Source: Myxococcales bacterium (GTDB lineage: Bacteria > Myxococcota_A > Polyangia > Nannocystales > Nannocystaceae). Taken from it: a DNA stretch of 64,000 nt. Of the stretch, positions 1 to 8,650 are shown one piece after another. Position numbers and translations under genes: made by a program. Location of the stretch: positions 124,001-188,000 of the forward strand of contig JACKDV010000014.1 in assembly GCA_020633315.1 (NCBI GenBank), in the 5' to 3' direction. How positions within the stretch are numbered: the stretch's first letter is position 1; every line of letters begins with the position of its first letter. The notes below the pieces were generated by a model. That model did not search any database, had not been told where the DNA came from, and saw only the letters and a program-made list of their open reading frames with translations.

Positions 1-1
1 G

Positions 2-952
2 TCGTGCACCAAGAACGAGCCGGCCCCCACCCCGCCCGCAGGGGGCTCCGCCGAGCCGGCCGCCGCCCAGACCGACGACCTGCCGCCCGAGCTGGCCAAG
101 CGCCTCGCGGCCAGCGAGAAGAAGGCCGAGGAGGTCCGCGCCCGCTGGACCCCCGAGCTGCGGGCCGCCGTCACGGAGCTGATCACCACCGACTACCCCG
201 ACCTCGAGACCGCCCTCGATGCGGTCCTGGCCAGCCCGCACCGCGCCCCCGGCAACGCCGAGCGCGACGCCTACCGCCACCCCAAGCAGACCCTCGCCTT
301 CTTCGGCCTGCGCCGCGACATGAAGGTCTTCGAGTACGCCCAGGGGGCCGGCTGGTACACCGAGATCCTCGCCCCCCTGCTCGCCCGCGACGGCACCCTG
401 TTCCTCACCGGCTACGACGCGAGCTCCGAGGAGCCCCAGATGCGCTTCGCGGCCCGGTCCACCGAGCTGTTCCTCACCGCGCCGGGCAACCTCTACGAGA
501 AGGTCCAGACCGTCACCCAGCGAGAGCTGAACGCTCCCCCCGCCCTGGGCGAGCCCGACTCGCTCGACATGGTGCTGGTGATCCGCATGTTCCACAACGT
601 GGAGCGCGGCAACATGTGGGACTCGCTGATGCCGGCGATCCACTCGGCGCTCGAGCCCGGCGGGGTGCTCGGGGTGGTGCAGCACCGCGCCGCCGACGAT
701 GCCGACCCCACCAAGAGCGCCGCGCGGGGCTACCTGCCCGAGCCGTGGCTGGTGGAGCGGATCGAGGGCTACGGCTTCGAGCTGCAGGCCCGCTCCGACA
801 TCAACGCCAACCCCAAGGACACCAAGGACCACCCCGAGGGCGTGTGGACCCTACCCCCGGTGCTGGCGCTGGGCGACAAGGATCGCGAGAAGTACCTCGA
901 GATCGGGGAGAGCGATCGCAGCACCCTGCGCTTCGTGAAGGTGGCCGAGTAG
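2..952 (+). CDS. Predicted methyltransferase-like lipoprotein, 5' end cut by the window
   Basis: The frame is open from the first bases, so the start lies outside the window. The visible product begins S-C-T-K-N-E-P, which looks like a lipobox cysteine followed by a Pro/Ala-rich linker, so the protein is probably a periplasmic lipoprotein. The folded part has the hallmarks of the predicted-methyltransferase group COG4798: R-x-A-E-R-D-A-Y-R-H-P around 250-285, then F-F-G-L-R-R-D-M-K-V-F-E-Y and G-A-G-W-Y-T-E-I-L-A-P from about 300. The second is the glycine-rich SAM-binding loop in the form usual for this group. The acidic-to-hydrophobic stretch D-M-V-L-V-I-R-M-F-H-N sits where the post-IV motif is expected. 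The substrate is unknown. An internal ATG at 320 would cut off the conserved front part and is not the start. Confidence 0.82.
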   Translation, partial: SCTKNEPAPTPPAGGSAEPAAAQTDDLPPELAKRLAASEKKAEEVRARWTPELRAAVTELITTDYPDLETALDAVLASPHRAPGNAERDAYRHPKQTLAFFGLRRDMKVFEYAQGAGWYTEILAPLLARDGTLFLTGYDASSEEPQMRFAARSTELFLTAPGNLYEKVQTVTQRELNAPPALGEPDSLDMVLVIRMFHNVERGNMWDSLMPAIHSALEPGGVLGVVQHRAADDADPTKSAARGYLPEPWLVERIEGYGFELQARSDINANPKDTKDHPEGVWTLPPVLALGDKDREKYLEIGESDRSTLRFVKVAE

Positions 953-997
953 CGCCCGGCCCGGGGCTCGCAGCGACGCCGCGGGCCCGGGCGGGGC

Positions 998-1582
998 TCA
1001 CCCGCCCGAGCCCTTGGCTCCCTCGGCGATCTCGAGCACCCGCGCGGGCGTCACGGGTCGCATCCACGCCTCGCGGTTGGCCACGAGGTCGGCGTAGATC
1101 AGATCGTCCATGGAGAGACCCACCCGGATCGGCGCGGTGTTGGGGCGCTTGCGGACGATGCCCACGCCGTAGTCGAAGTCGGCGGTGACCGCCTCGAGGT
1201 CGGGGCGCTCGCGGATCTTGGCGAGCACGCGCCACACCGTGCCGCACAGGCTGGGGCTCTCGTGCACCGCATCGGGCGGCAGGCAGTCGTGCATCACCAG
1301 GGTCCCGTCGGGGCTCAGGTGGCGCAGGGCGTGGCAGACGTCGCGGAACACCTGGGGGTGGCGGTGGTCACCGTCGATGAACACGAGGTCGAAGGTCTCC
1401 ACCGCCATGGCGAAGTACTCGTCGCTGGCCATCCGCAGGGTGCCGCCCACCACCGGGTCCACCCCCACCTTGTACGCGGCCCGCACCCGGGAGAAGCACT
1501 CGTCGCCGGCACAGCCGATCTCCAGGTAGCGCCGGTAGCCGCGGCCGTCGATCAACGCCTGGATCACCTCGATGCGGTCCAT
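998..1582 (-). CDS. Class I SAM-dependent methyltransferase (Methyltransf_24-like)
   Basis: This 194-residue protein is a single Rossmann domain. Motif I is Y-L-E-I-G-C-A-G-D-E-C-F at residues 19-30. An acidic strand end follows in V-G-V-D-P-V-V-G-G, and F-D-L-V-F-I-D-G-D-H-R-H at about 68-80 is the signature of the Methyltransf_24 group of small-molecule or sugar methyltransferases. A second active-site-like stretch reads G-T-L-V-M-H-D-C-L-P-P. The ATG at 1582 was chosen because GAGGAG lies six bases upstream; longer readings into 1894 have no family similarity. It is convergent with the methyltransferase at 952 and divergent from the polymerase gene. The substrate cannot be told from sequence. 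Confidence 0.83.
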   Translation of the reverse strand: MDRIEVIQALIDGRGYRRYLEIGCAGDECFSRVRAAYKVGVDPVVGGTLRMASDEYFAMAVETFDLVFIDGDHRHPQVFRDVCHALRHLSPDGTLVMHDCLPPDAVHESPSLCGTVWRVLAKIRERPDLEAVTADFDYGVGIVRKRPNTAPIRVGLSMDDLIYADLVANREAWMRPVTPARVLEIAEGAKGSGG

Positions 1583-1747
1583 GGTCGGCTCCTCGGGGCA
1601 GCGCGGGCGGGAAGGGTGGTCACCTCGGCGGCGGCGCCGATGCCCTTCCCCATGCGCCACGCCTCCCACTGTCCAACACCTGGCGCGCAGCGCCAACCCT
1701 CTCGTGGTCGCGTCCATCCCGCGGAGATCGAGCGCCGCGGGTGGGGC

Positions 1748-1753
1748 TATGCT
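1748..1753 (+). promoter_or_regulatory. TATGCT box (-10-like) seven bases before the polymerase GTG start
   Basis: The TAnnnT hexamer lies seven bases before GTG 1761 and overlaps the alternative ATG at 1749. It matches boxes in the same position at other genes of the window. No -35 element is evident. Confidence 0.35.
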
Positions 1754-1760
1754 GCGGGCC

Positions 1761-3437
1761 GTGTCGCGCTCCGACGACGAGGCCCCGCGGGCGCAGGGCG
1801 ACCCCTGGCCCGTGGTCCGAGGGCGGAGGATCGGCAGCGACGAGGAGTGGCACGCCGTGATCGCGCAGCTGCGAGAGCGGGCCCCGGCGGCCATCGGCCT
1901 GTGGGTGGGCCCCGACCCCGCGCGAGGACGCCACGACGCCGACGACTGGCGAGGCGCCCAGCCGGGGCCGGTGGGCCTAGCCGTGGCGGACGACGACGAG
2001 GGCGAGGCGACGAGCTGGTCGCTCGACCCCGCCCACGGGCCAGGGCCCGAGCCGCTGCTGGCGTGGCTCGCCGAGCCCCACGCGCCCTACGTGGTCACCC
2101 ACGGGGCCCAGACCACGCTGCACCGGCTGCTGCAGTGGGCCGGCCGCGACGATGGGCCCCTGCCCGCGCGCCTGGGCTGCACCCAGACCGCCGCCGTGCT
2201 GCTGGCCGAGGGCACCCGTCGCGGCTCGCCCTCGCTGGCCGAGGTGGTGGAGCGTGCCCTCGCGCGACCGTGGCCGCTCGAGTCGCCCGAGCTCCCGCTC
2301 GCCCAGCCCGAGCCCGGGGTGGCGGCCGCGACCGCGGCCTCGGTGCTGGTGCCCCTGATGCGCGCCATGACCCCCATGCTGCGTCGCCGCGAGCTCGCGC
2401 GGGTGTTCGACCTCGAGTGCCACCTCGTCCCCGCGGTGATCGACATGGAGCGCGCCGGCGTGGGCGTCGACGCGGCCGCGTTCCAGCGCATCGTGGACGG
2501 CTGGGTTCGCGAGCAGGCCACCGCCACCGAGCCCGACCGCCAGGCGCGGCTGGCCAAGCTGGTCTCGACCTACGGCTACTGGCCCCGCGAGTACATGGCC
2601 GGCGACCGGATCCACTGCCGCCTGCACCCCCTGGCCGCCGACTCGGGGCGCTTCTCCTGCACCGAGCCCAACCTGCAGCAGGTGCCGAGCAACCACGTGG
2701 CGCCGGGCCTGCGCGCGTGCTTCCGACCGCCGCCGGGCCGCGCCCTCATCGTGGCCGACTACGCGCAGATCGAGCTGCGGGTGGCCGCCCACCTCGCGCC
2801 CTGCGAGGCCCTGCGCGCGGTGTTCCGCGACGGTCGCGATCCCCACCGCGCCACCGCGGCCACCCTCACCGGCAAGCCCGAGGCCGAGGTCAGCGATCGC
2901 GAGCGTCAGCTCGCCAAGGCGGTGAACTTCGGCTTCCTCTTCGGCATGGGAGCGCCACGCTTTCGCAGCTACGCCCAGGACAGCTACGGCCTGGAGCTCG
3001 AGATGAGCGAGGCCCGGCGCGCCCGCGAGGCATTCCTGCGCACCTTCCCCGGGATCGCCCGCTGGCACGGACGGGTGTCCGCGCTGGGTCGCGGGCCCAC
3101 GGCGAGTGCGGTCACCGTGCGCACCGAGCTCGGCCGACGCAAGCGCTTCGTCCCCGGCAAGCTCTCGTTCAACGCCGCGCTCAACATCCCCGTGCAGGGC
3201 ACCGCCGCCGACGGCTTCAAGCTGGCGATGATCCGCCTGCGCCCGCGGCTCGCCGAGCTGGGCGGCCGCGGGATCCTGTGCGTGCACGACGAGTACCTCG
3301 CCGAGGTGCCCAGCGAGCGTGCCGAGGAGGCCCGAGCGATCGTCGAGCACACCATGCAGGCGGCCATGCAAGAGGTGGTCACCAGCGTGCCGATCGTGGT
3401 CGAGGCCCACGTGGCCGAGAGCTGGGCCGACAAGTAG
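1761..3437 (+). CDS. Family A DNA polymerase with degenerate 3'-5' exonuclease domain
   Basis: The polymerase core of the DNA polymerase I family is complete. Motif A is D-Y-A-Q-I-E-L-R at residue 333, motif B is R-Q-L-A-K-A-V-N-F-G at about 382, and motif C is V-H-D-E-Y at about 508, so both metal-binding aspartates are present. The N-terminal 200 residues look like a DnaQ-type exonuclease in outline (V-T-H-G-A-Q-T-T-L-H-R-L-L, then C-T-Q-T-A-A-V-L-L) but lack the catalytic Asp/Glu set, so proofreading is probably lost. There is no 5'-nuclease domain. At 558 residues it is a short form, far below full PolA, and so a likely accessory repair polymerase. ATG 1749 is also possible, but a -10-like box overlaps it, which favours GTG 1761. 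Confidence 0.9.
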   Translation: MSRSDDEAPRAQGDPWPVVRGRRIGSDEEWHAVIAQLRERAPAAIGLWVGPDPARGRHDADDWRGAQPGPVGLAVADDDEGEATSWSLDPAHGPGPEPLLAWLAEPHAPYVVTHGAQTTLHRLLQWAGRDDGPLPARLGCTQTAAVLLAEGTRRGSPSLAEVVERALARPWPLESPELPLAQPEPGVAAATAASVLVPLMRAMTPMLRRRELARVFDLECHLVPAVIDMERAGVGVDAAAFQRIVDGWVREQATATEPDRQARLAKLVSTYGYWPREYMAGDRIHCRLHPLAADSGRFSCTEPNLQQVPSNHVAPGLRACFRPPPGRALIVADYAQIELRVAAHLAPCEALRAVFRDGRDPHRATAATLTGKPEAEVSDRERQLAKAVNFGFLFGMGAPRFRSYAQDSYGLELEMSEARRAREAFLRTFPGIARWHGRVSALGRGPTASAVTVRTELGRRKRFVPGKLSFNAALNIPVQGTAADGFKLAMIRLRPRLAELGGRGILCVHDEYLAEVPSERAEEARAIVEHTMQAAMQEVVTSVPIVVEAHVAESWADK

Positions 3438-3452
3438 CGGGTGGTCGCGCGC

Positions 3453-5225
3453 TCAGGGGACCACCCCGGGAATCGCGGCCGCCCGCCCGGGGGCCGGCGG
3501 CTCGAAGGGCACGAAGCGTCCGTCTCGCCACACGATCCAGCGCAGCGAGGGATCGTCGAGCGGCTCGTCGAAGTCGAAGCGCACCGAGCTGGGTCGACCG
3601 TGGGCCACCCCGAGCACCCGCACGCTCCACCCGGCCAGGGCCACCGTGTCCCCCGCCGCGAAGGGATGGGCCGGACCGCGCAGCAGCGTGGTGAAGGGAT
3701 CACCGAGGTAGCCGCCCACCGGCTGGAGCACCAGCGAGCGCGGGTCCGGTCGCTGCACCACCACCGGCGCGAAGGTGGAGCCCAGCAGGCGCAGGCTCCG
3801 GGGCAGCGCCGCCTCGCGCCCGGGGGTCAGCCACAGCGTGGCCGCGATGAAGGTGGGCGGCGCGTTGACGATCACCAGGGTCTGCTGGGCCAGGGCCTCG
3901 TCGGCGGGGAAGCCCTCCACCGTGGTCGCGCTCGCGCGCTCGAGGGAGCGGCCCCGCTCCACGATGCGGTGCACGAGCATCACCGGGGCGAGCGCTCCGT
4001 GGATCAGCAGCAGCGGGATCGCGAGGACCACGGCCGGCCAGCGCCAGCGAGCCACGCCTCCCTCTCCCAGCGCGACCGCGATCACCGAGGCCACCGCCGC
4101 GCTCGCGCCCACGCCCACCAAGAGCAGCAGGCGAGCGCTGGGCACCGCCGTGGCCGCGGGCAGCAGCGCCAGCCCGGCCCCGACCACCAGCACGGCCAGC
4201 CCTCGCTCGCGACCCAGGCGAGGCGCGAGCCCGAGCCCGAGCAGGCCGACCGCCGCCACGGCGCCCCAGCGCACCAGGGTCCACGGCATGGGATCGGCGG
4301 CCCAGCTCTCCGGGGTGGGCCAGGCCAGCTCGCCCAGGGCGAGCGCGGCGATGCGATCGGGCAGCACCGCAACATAGGCCCCGGGCTCCCGCGCGGGATC
4401 GAGGTACACGCCCGAGCCATGGGCTCCGTAGCCCAGCCCCGTGTAGAGCAGGCGCCAGCCCACGAGCACCACCCCGTAGGGCACCAGCCCTCGCGCCGCC
4501 CGCAGCAGGCGAGCGCCCCGCGTGGCCCCCTGCTCGTGCGGCTCGAGCAGCAGGGCGTGCGCCACCAGGTAGCCCAGCCCCGCCACCGCCGACTCGCCGG
4601 CGAGCAGCGCCGCGCCCAGCAGCAGCGGGCCCAGCCAGCGCCCCGGTCGCCAACCATCGCGGCGGGCCCGATCGTGCGCCCACAGCATCGTCACCACCAG
4701 CACCGCCACGATCAGCGCGTTGCGCTGGGCGATCCACGAGGCCGGCACCGCATGGGCGTCGTCGATGGCATACAGCACGGTGCCCAGCCCCGCGACCCAG
4801 GTGGGGCCCAACAGCCGCCGCAGCAACGCCCCCACCGCGAGCACCAGGCCGCCGTACCACGCGAGGCTCTCGGCGTGCATCAGCCATGCCGCGTCGGGCC
4901 ACAGCCCGTAGTCGACCACGTGGGTCGCGGCCGACAGCGGCCGCCAGAAGCGGATCCGTAGCTCGGGCAGGGCCCACCAGGGCGAGGCGCCCACCTCCAT
5001 CGCCATGCGGTTGGACTCGGGATCGCGGGCCACCGCATAGAAGTCCCACCACGGCCCCGGGGCCTCGCCCTGCAGGGCCAGCTCCACCCAGGCGCGATGC
5101 AGGAGGTCGTCGAGTTGCAGGCCCTGTGCCAGCGCCGGCGAGGCCAGCAGCACACCGAGCAGCGCCGCCAGCCACGGCAGGCGCGGATGGGCGAGCACCG
5201 CAGCGAGGCGTCCCGGCCGAGCCAT
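3453..5225 (-). CDS. Polytopic membrane protein, possibly GT-C glycosyltransferase-like
   Basis: The 590-residue product starts with a signal-like segment (P-W-L-A-A-L-L-G-V-L-L-A-S-P-A-L-A). A soluble loop follows, then W-R-P-L-S-A-A-T-H-V-V-D-Y-G-L-W near residue 90 and about nine further hydrophobic spans up to residue 410. The last 170 residues are a soluble beta-rich tail ending in a run of Pro and Ala. The first-loop R-P-L-x-x-x-T pattern and multi-span layout recall GT-C fold mannosyl/arabinosyl-transferase-like proteins, but I see no definite catalytic motif. The function is therefore open. The gene is monocistronic, and its ATG is preceded by a TAGACT box rather than a strong Shine-Dalgarno sequence. 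Confidence 0.75.
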   Translation of the reverse strand: MARPGRLAAVLAHPRLPWLAALLGVLLASPALAQGLQLDDLLHRAWVELALQGEAPGPWWDFYAVARDPESNRMAMEVGASPWWALPELRIRFWRPLSAATHVVDYGLWPDAAWLMHAESLAWYGGLVLAVGALLRRLLGPTWVAGLGTVLYAIDDAHAVPASWIAQRNALIVAVLVVTMLWAHDRARRDGWRPGRWLGPLLLGAALLAGESAVAGLGYLVAHALLLEPHEQGATRGARLLRAARGLVPYGVVLVGWRLLYTGLGYGAHGSGVYLDPAREPGAYVAVLPDRIAALALGELAWPTPESWAADPMPWTLVRWGAVAAVGLLGLGLAPRLGRERGLAVLVVGAGLALLPAATAVPSARLLLLVGVGASAAVASVIAVALGEGGVARWRWPAVVLAIPLLLIHGALAPVMLVHRIVERGRSLERASATTVEGFPADEALAQQTLVIVNAPPTFIAATLWLTPGREAALPRSLRLLGSTFAPVVVQRPDPRSLVLQPVGGYLGDPFTTLLRGPAHPFAAGDTVALAGWSVRVLGVAHGRPSSVRFDFDEPLDDPSLRWIVWRDGRFVPFEPPAPGRAAAIPGVVP

Positions 5226-5234
5226 GCCTCCCGG

Positions 5235-5240
5235 AGTCTA
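5235..5240 (-). promoter_or_regulatory. TAGACT box (-10-like) nine bases before the 5225 start
   Basis: On the minus strand TAGACT lies nine bases upstream of the ATG at 5225. The identical hexamer occurs at the same distance before the gene starting at 21356 and seven bases before the one at 27359. Confidence 0.42.
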
Positions 5241-5304
5241 CTGTCGAGGGCCCAGACCCGGCGAGCGCAGCCCGCGACCAGGGGCGTCCACGCCACCACG
5301 GTGG

Positions 5305-5310
5305 TACCGT
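5305..5310 (+). promoter_or_regulatory. TACCGT box (-10-like) six bases before the 5317 start
   Basis: This TAnnnT hexamer is followed by GGGCCC and the ATG at 5317. It fits the window-wide pattern of boxes at leaderless-looking genes. Confidence 0.3.
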
Positions 5311-5316
5311 GGGCCC

Positions 5317-5559
5317 ATGGCGAAGGAGCCGCCCGACTTCGAGGCACGACGGCTGATCGAGCGCTACGGACCCAGCTTCCACGTGCTGCGGCGAGTGCTC
5401 GACGGGCTGCTCGTCGTCTCGCTGATCGCGGTGCTGGTGGGCGCGACGCGCTGGCCCGTGCTGCTCGTGGTGGTGCTGCTGCGCCTGGGTCTGCCGGCGC
5501 TCTACGGGTGGATTGCCGGGCGCAAGCTCGGCTCCATGGTCGACGACTCCGACGACTGA
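5317..5559 (+). CDS. Small membrane protein with two hydrophobic spans
   Basis: The 80-residue product has a charged N-terminus (M-A-K-E-P-P-D-F-E-A-R-R) and two hydrophobic segments at about 28-43 and 46-63. A short polar tail is rich in Asp. I do not recognise a family. ATG 5317 was chosen because the reading upstream to 5224 overlaps the promoter region of the divergent membrane-protein gene and is not protein-like. It converges on the PilZ gene, and a GC hairpin lies between the two stops. Confidence 0.6.
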   Translation: MAKEPPDFEARRLIERYGPSFHVLRRVLDGLLVVSLIAVLVGATRWPVLLVVVLLRLGLPALYGWIAGRKLGSMVDDSDD

Positions 5560-5660
5560 TCCCCGCGACCACCAAGTCGATGGAGAGGCCGCGCCGACCT
5601 TCCCCATCGCTGGGGACCCCCACCTCGCGGGCCCTTGCGGGCCCATCTTGCCATCTCGGG

Positions 5661-5679
5661 TGGGCCGCCGCGCGGCCCA
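5661..5679. terminator. GC hairpin between convergent genes
   Basis: TGGGCCGC (5661-5668) pairs perfectly with GCGGCCCA (5672-5679) across a three-base loop. It sits just past the PilZ stop and downstream of the small membrane protein. There is no T-run, so bidirectional terminator is the likely but unproven role. Confidence 0.5.
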
Positions 5680-5686
5680 TGGAAGC

Positions 5687-6091
5687 TCAGTCGAGCTCGG
5701 GGATGATGCCGTGGGGCTGGGAGCGCTCGATCTCGTCGAGCAACGCGGCCTGGATCATGTCCTCGGTCTCGACCGAGCTGTGGAGGAACTCCACCCCCAC
5801 GTAGCGCGCCCCGTCGTCGTGGATCCCCAGGCGGGCGACCCGGGCCATCACGCGGATCTGCGGGTGCTCGGGGATCCGCAGGTCGACCTCGACGATGGTG
5901 TCCTTGTCGAGCCGCGGGCCCGCGGTGAGCAGGGCGCCGCAGACCGAGAGGTTGCGGACCTCGTACTGGCCCACGCTCCCGCGGCTTCGCACGGTGGCCT
6001 GGACCTCGCTGAGCGTACGCGGATACCTCCGTCGCTCCGTCGCGCTGATGGCAGGTAGCTCGGTCTCGAATCCTACGACTTGCGTCTCCAT
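5687..6091 (-). CDS. PilZ domain protein (probable cyclic-di-GMP receptor)
   Basis: The 134-residue protein is a single PilZ domain. The switch motif R-R-R-Y-P-R is at residues 20-25. The second half of the ligand site is N-L-S-V-C-G-A-L-L at about 47-55, equivalent to (D/N)-x-S-x-x-G, and is followed by the beta-barrel strand pattern. Both binding motifs are intact, so c-di-GMP binding is expected. Stand-alone PilZ proteins in myxobacteria tune motility and polysaccharide output, but no partner gene is adjacent here. The ATG at 6091 begins the only continuous coding segment. Confidence 0.9.
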   Translation of the reverse strand: METQVVGFETELPAISATERRRYPRTLSEVQATVRSRGSVGQYEVRNLSVCGALLTAGPRLDKDTIVEVDLRIPEHPQIRVMARVARLGIHDDGARYVGVEFLHSSVETEDMIQAALLDEIERSQPHGIIPELD

Positions 6092-6433
6092 GTGCTCATG
6101 CCCCTCGTCACTCGAGGTGAGCGGGGCCGGATCACGTCGCGGCGAAAACGATGGTCACCCCACCTCGATGCGGGGCGTCAAGGGCATGAACTCAATCCCA
6201 AGGCAGCGGTGCGACGGACCCTTCCCGACTCCTCGCTCGATCTCGATTCCAGTGTACGGCATGGCGACGAGGGAGGAGCGCTTTTTTTGCCGACGATTCT
6301 CAAACGATCCATGCCGTGGTGCGGCAACGATCCCCCGTGGCGTGCATCGTCGATCGCAGCGTTGGTGACTGCCCCTACGTCCTCGACCAGAGGGTCCCGA
6401 TCGCGACCGGCCCCGCGCTATCCTGCGCGAACG
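6092..6433. other. Intergenic region between divergent PilZ and GH114 genes
   Basis: There is no credible gene in these 342 bases: the frames crossing them lack protein-like composition. It is less GC-rich than its surroundings and contains a run of seven T at about 6280-6290. It must hold both divergent promoters. The only element I can place is the TATCCT box at 6419. Confidence 0.6.
6419..6424 (+). promoter_or_regulatory. TATCCT box (-10-like) nine bases before the 6434 start
   Basis: GCTATCCTGCGC precedes ATG 6434, with nine bases between hexamer and start and no Shine-Dalgarno sequence. The same hexamer precedes the genes starting at 14926 and 24751. Confidence 0.42.
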
Positions 6434-7429
6434 ATGATCGCCCGCGCCGAAGCGCCGTGGACTGCAATCACCACCCTCGCGACCGTGCTGGGATGCGGCG
6501 GCGCCTCGTCGGACGATGACGACGGGGCATCGACGGTCCCGGCCACCGCCGGCGAAGGCGGGAGCACCGAGGGCGCCACGAGCAGCGAGCCCGGCACCGG
6601 CACCGGCACCGCCACCGACGAGGGACCCGGCAGCGAGGGCACCGCGACCGATGGCACCGACGGCGGCTCCACCAGCGACGAGCCGCCGCCGGGCTGTGGA
6701 TCTCCGCCGGTGTGGTGCCCCGGCCCCTCCACGAGCTGGCAGTGGCAGCTCACGGGCCCGCTCGACACCAGCCTCGACGTGGCGATGTACGACGTCGACC
6801 TCTTCGACAACGACGCCGGCACCATCGCCGACCTGCAGGCGCAGGGCCGGGTGGCGATCTGCTACTTCAGCGCGGGCAGCCACGAGGACTGGCGCCCCGA
6901 CGCCGACCAGTTCCCCGCCCCCGCGATCGGCATGCCGCTCGACGGCTGGCCCGGCGAGCGCTGGCTCGACGTGCGCGACGAGACGGTGCGGCAGGTCCTG
7001 GCCGCGCGCCTCGACCTCGCGGTGAGCAAGGGCTGCGACGGGGTCGAGCCCGACAACGTGGACGGCTACTCCAACGACACCGGCTTCCCGCTGAGCGCCG
7101 CCGACCAGCTCGACTTCAACACCTGGCTGGCCGGGCAGGCCCACATGCGCGGGCTGTCGGTGGGCCTCAAGAACGACCTCGATCAGATCGGCGAGCTGCT
7201 GCCCCACTTCGACTGGGCGCTGGACGAGGAGTGCATGGCCTACGACGAGTGCGATCGGCTCGCGCCCTTCGTGGACGCAGGCAAGGCCGTCTTCCACGTG
7301 GAGTACGTGGACGACCCCGCGCAGGGGCCCGAGCTCGCCGCTCAGATCTGCCCCGACGCCCTGGATCGCTCGTTCTCCACCCTCGTCAAGGGCTGGGACC
7401 TCGACGCCTGGGTGATTCCCTGCGAGTGA
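6434..7429 (+). CDS. GH114-type endo-alpha-1,4-polygalactosaminidase-like lipoprotein
   Basis: The 331-residue product has a short signal ending in the lipobox T-V-L-G-C. A linker of about 70 residues rich in Gly, Thr, Ser, Glu and Asp follows. The C-terminal 240 residues match the GH114 (TM1410-like) barrel: W-Q-W-Q-L-T-G, then V-A-I-C-Y-F-S-A-G, then W-L-D-V-R-D, and the diagnostic C-D-G-V-E-P-D-N-V-D-G-Y with its acidic residues, followed by L-S-V-G-L-K-N-D. Known family members cleave galactosaminogalactan-type polysaccharides, so this lipoprotein probably acts on an extracellular amino-sugar polymer, its own or that of prey. The exact substrate is inferred. Confidence 0.87.
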   Translation: MIARAEAPWTAITTLATVLGCGGASSDDDDGASTVPATAGEGGSTEGATSSEPGTGTGTATDEGPGSEGTATDGTDGGSTSDEPPPGCGSPPVWCPGPSTSWQWQLTGPLDTSLDVAMYDVDLFDNDAGTIADLQAQGRVAICYFSAGSHEDWRPDADQFPAPAIGMPLDGWPGERWLDVRDETVRQVLAARLDLAVSKGCDGVEPDNVDGYSNDTGFPLSAADQLDFNTWLAGQAHMRGLSVGLKNDLDQIGELLPHFDWALDEECMAYDECDRLAPFVDAGKAVFHVEYVDDPAQGPELAAQICPDALDRSFSTLVKGWDLDAWVIPCE

Positions 7430-7482
7430 GCGGCGATTGGGCACGATGGAGCGGTGACGCCTCGCGCCCGCGGGATTCGAGC

Positions 7483-7488
7483 TATCGT
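7483..7488 (+). promoter_or_regulatory. TATCGT box (-10-like) six bases before the 7495 start
   Basis: GCTATCGT is followed by GGAGGC and ATG 7495. The GGAGG here could also serve as a Shine-Dalgarno sequence, so this case is ambiguous. Confidence 0.32.
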
Positions 7489-7494
7489 GGAGGC

Positions 7495-8310
7495 ATGGCT
7501 TCGATGACGAGAGAGTGGTGGATGGTTGCCGTGGTCGCGGGATGGCTCGCGGGCGCGTGCGCGGACGATGGAGAGCCCGGCGCCAGCGAGACCAGCGGCG
7601 GCGGGGACGGAGCGGGGCCCGGCGCCACCCTCGATCCCGACGGCGGCCCCGGGGGCCCGGACGACGGGGCCTCGGGTGGCGCCGAGGAATCCGGCTACGG
7701 CATGGACGACGACATGCCGCTGGTGGCCAGCATCCCCTCGATCAAGACCGGTGAGATCGGCGTGGGCACCCTGGTGGAGGTGCGGCGCGTGGTGGTCACC
7801 TCGCAGCTCGGCGAGCTCTCCAACGGCATCGGCTACTTCGTGCAGGATCCCTCCGAGACCACCTTCGCGGGGATCCGCGTGGGTGAGGGAGCAGCCTCCC
7901 CGCCGGAGCGAGGCGAGGGCGCGACCATCGTGGCCAAGGTGGATCGCGACGGCGCGGGGCCGTTCCTCGTCCCCCAGAGCGTGGTGCCCGATGGGATCGG
8001 CGGAGAGCCGCCGCCCTTGCGCACCGACATCGCGGCCCTCGCCCCCGGCGAGCCCAAGCGCGAGCCGCTGCAGGACATGGTGCTGATGGTGGTGGAGGGA
8101 AGCGGCGCGCCCTTGACGGTGGGCGACGAGCTCGAGCCCGGGGTGCTCGCCCTGCGCGAGGGAGTGGTCATCGACCTGGACCTCCTGGTGGACACGCCGC
8201 CGCTCCAGACGGGCGCGCTGCTCGAGGCGGTGACGGGCATCCTGGTGATCGAGGGCGAGACCTCGGTGATCCTGCCCCGCGGCCCCGAGGACCTGCGGCT
8301 GGCCAAGTAA
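7495..8310 (+). CDS. Lipoprotein with OB-fold-like domain
   Basis: The 271-residue product has a signal peptide with lipobox L-A-G-A-C. A Gly/Asp/Pro-rich linker runs to about residue 80. A beta-rich domain then contains V-V-V-T-S-Q-L, G-Y-F-V-Q-D-P-S-E-T-T-F-A-G-I-R-V, and a C-terminal G-I-L-V-I-E-G-E-T-S-V-I-L-P-R. The order (a change-of-state strand, F-V-Q-D, then G-I-x-V) is that of the OB-fold domains found in secreted nuclease-associated and YhcR-like proteins, usually meaning nucleic acid or ligand binding. There is no nuclease domain here. It may share a surface role with the GH114 lipoprotein just upstream. Confidence 0.72.
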   Translation: MASMTREWWMVAVVAGWLAGACADDGEPGASETSGGGDGAGPGATLDPDGGPGGPDDGASGGAEESGYGMDDDMPLVASIPSIKTGEIGVGTLVEVRRVVVTSQLGELSNGIGYFVQDPSETTFAGIRVGEGAASPPERGEGATIVAKVDRDGAGPFLVPQSVVPDGIGGEPPPLRTDIAALAPGEPKREPLQDMVLMVVEGSGAPLTVGDELEPGVLALREGVVIDLDLLVDTPPLQTGALLEAVTGILVIEGETSVILPRGPEDLRLAK

Positions 8311-8401
8311 CGCCCGCTCCGCTGGTCGACGAGACCGCCCCTTCCACGGTACACCTTGGCCGCGCGGGCACTGGCGCCCCGTGCTCGCAGGGGACCTCAC
8401 C

Positions 8402-8650
8402 ATGGATCTCGACGACGACTTCAACTACGCGGTCGAGCGCTCGCGATTGCTCGACAAGCAGCCCAACAACGTGCTCCTCGACCTGTACGCGCTGTACAAG
8501 CAGGCCTCGGCCGGCGACGTCTCGGGCAGCCGCCCGGGCATGACCAAGATGCGCGACCGAGCCAAGTACGATGCCTGGGCCGGCCGCAAGGGCATGGCCC
8601 AGGACGAGGCCAAGAAGGCGTACATCGCCCTGGTCGACTCGCTGGAGTGA
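8402..8650 (+). CDS. Acyl-CoA-binding protein (ACBP)
   Basis: The 82-residue protein is one ACBP domain of normal length. Helix 1 starts D-D-D-F-N-Y-A-V. The ligand-contact stretch is L-D-L-Y-A-L-Y-K-Q-A-S-A-G-D-V, followed by K-Y-D-A-W-A-G-R-K-G-M and the C-terminal helix with A-Y-I-A-L-V. These correspond to the conserved Tyr, Lys and Trp residues that hold the acyl chain and CoA. It buffers cytosolic long-chain acyl-CoA. The family is mostly eukaryotic, though common in myxobacteria. ATG 8402 is preceded by AGGGGAC; GTG 8381 is a weaker option. Confidence 0.93.
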   Translation: MDLDDDFNYAVERSRLLDKQPNNVLLDLYALYKQASAGDVSGSRPGMTKMRDRAKYDAWAGRKGMAQDEAKKAYIALVDSLE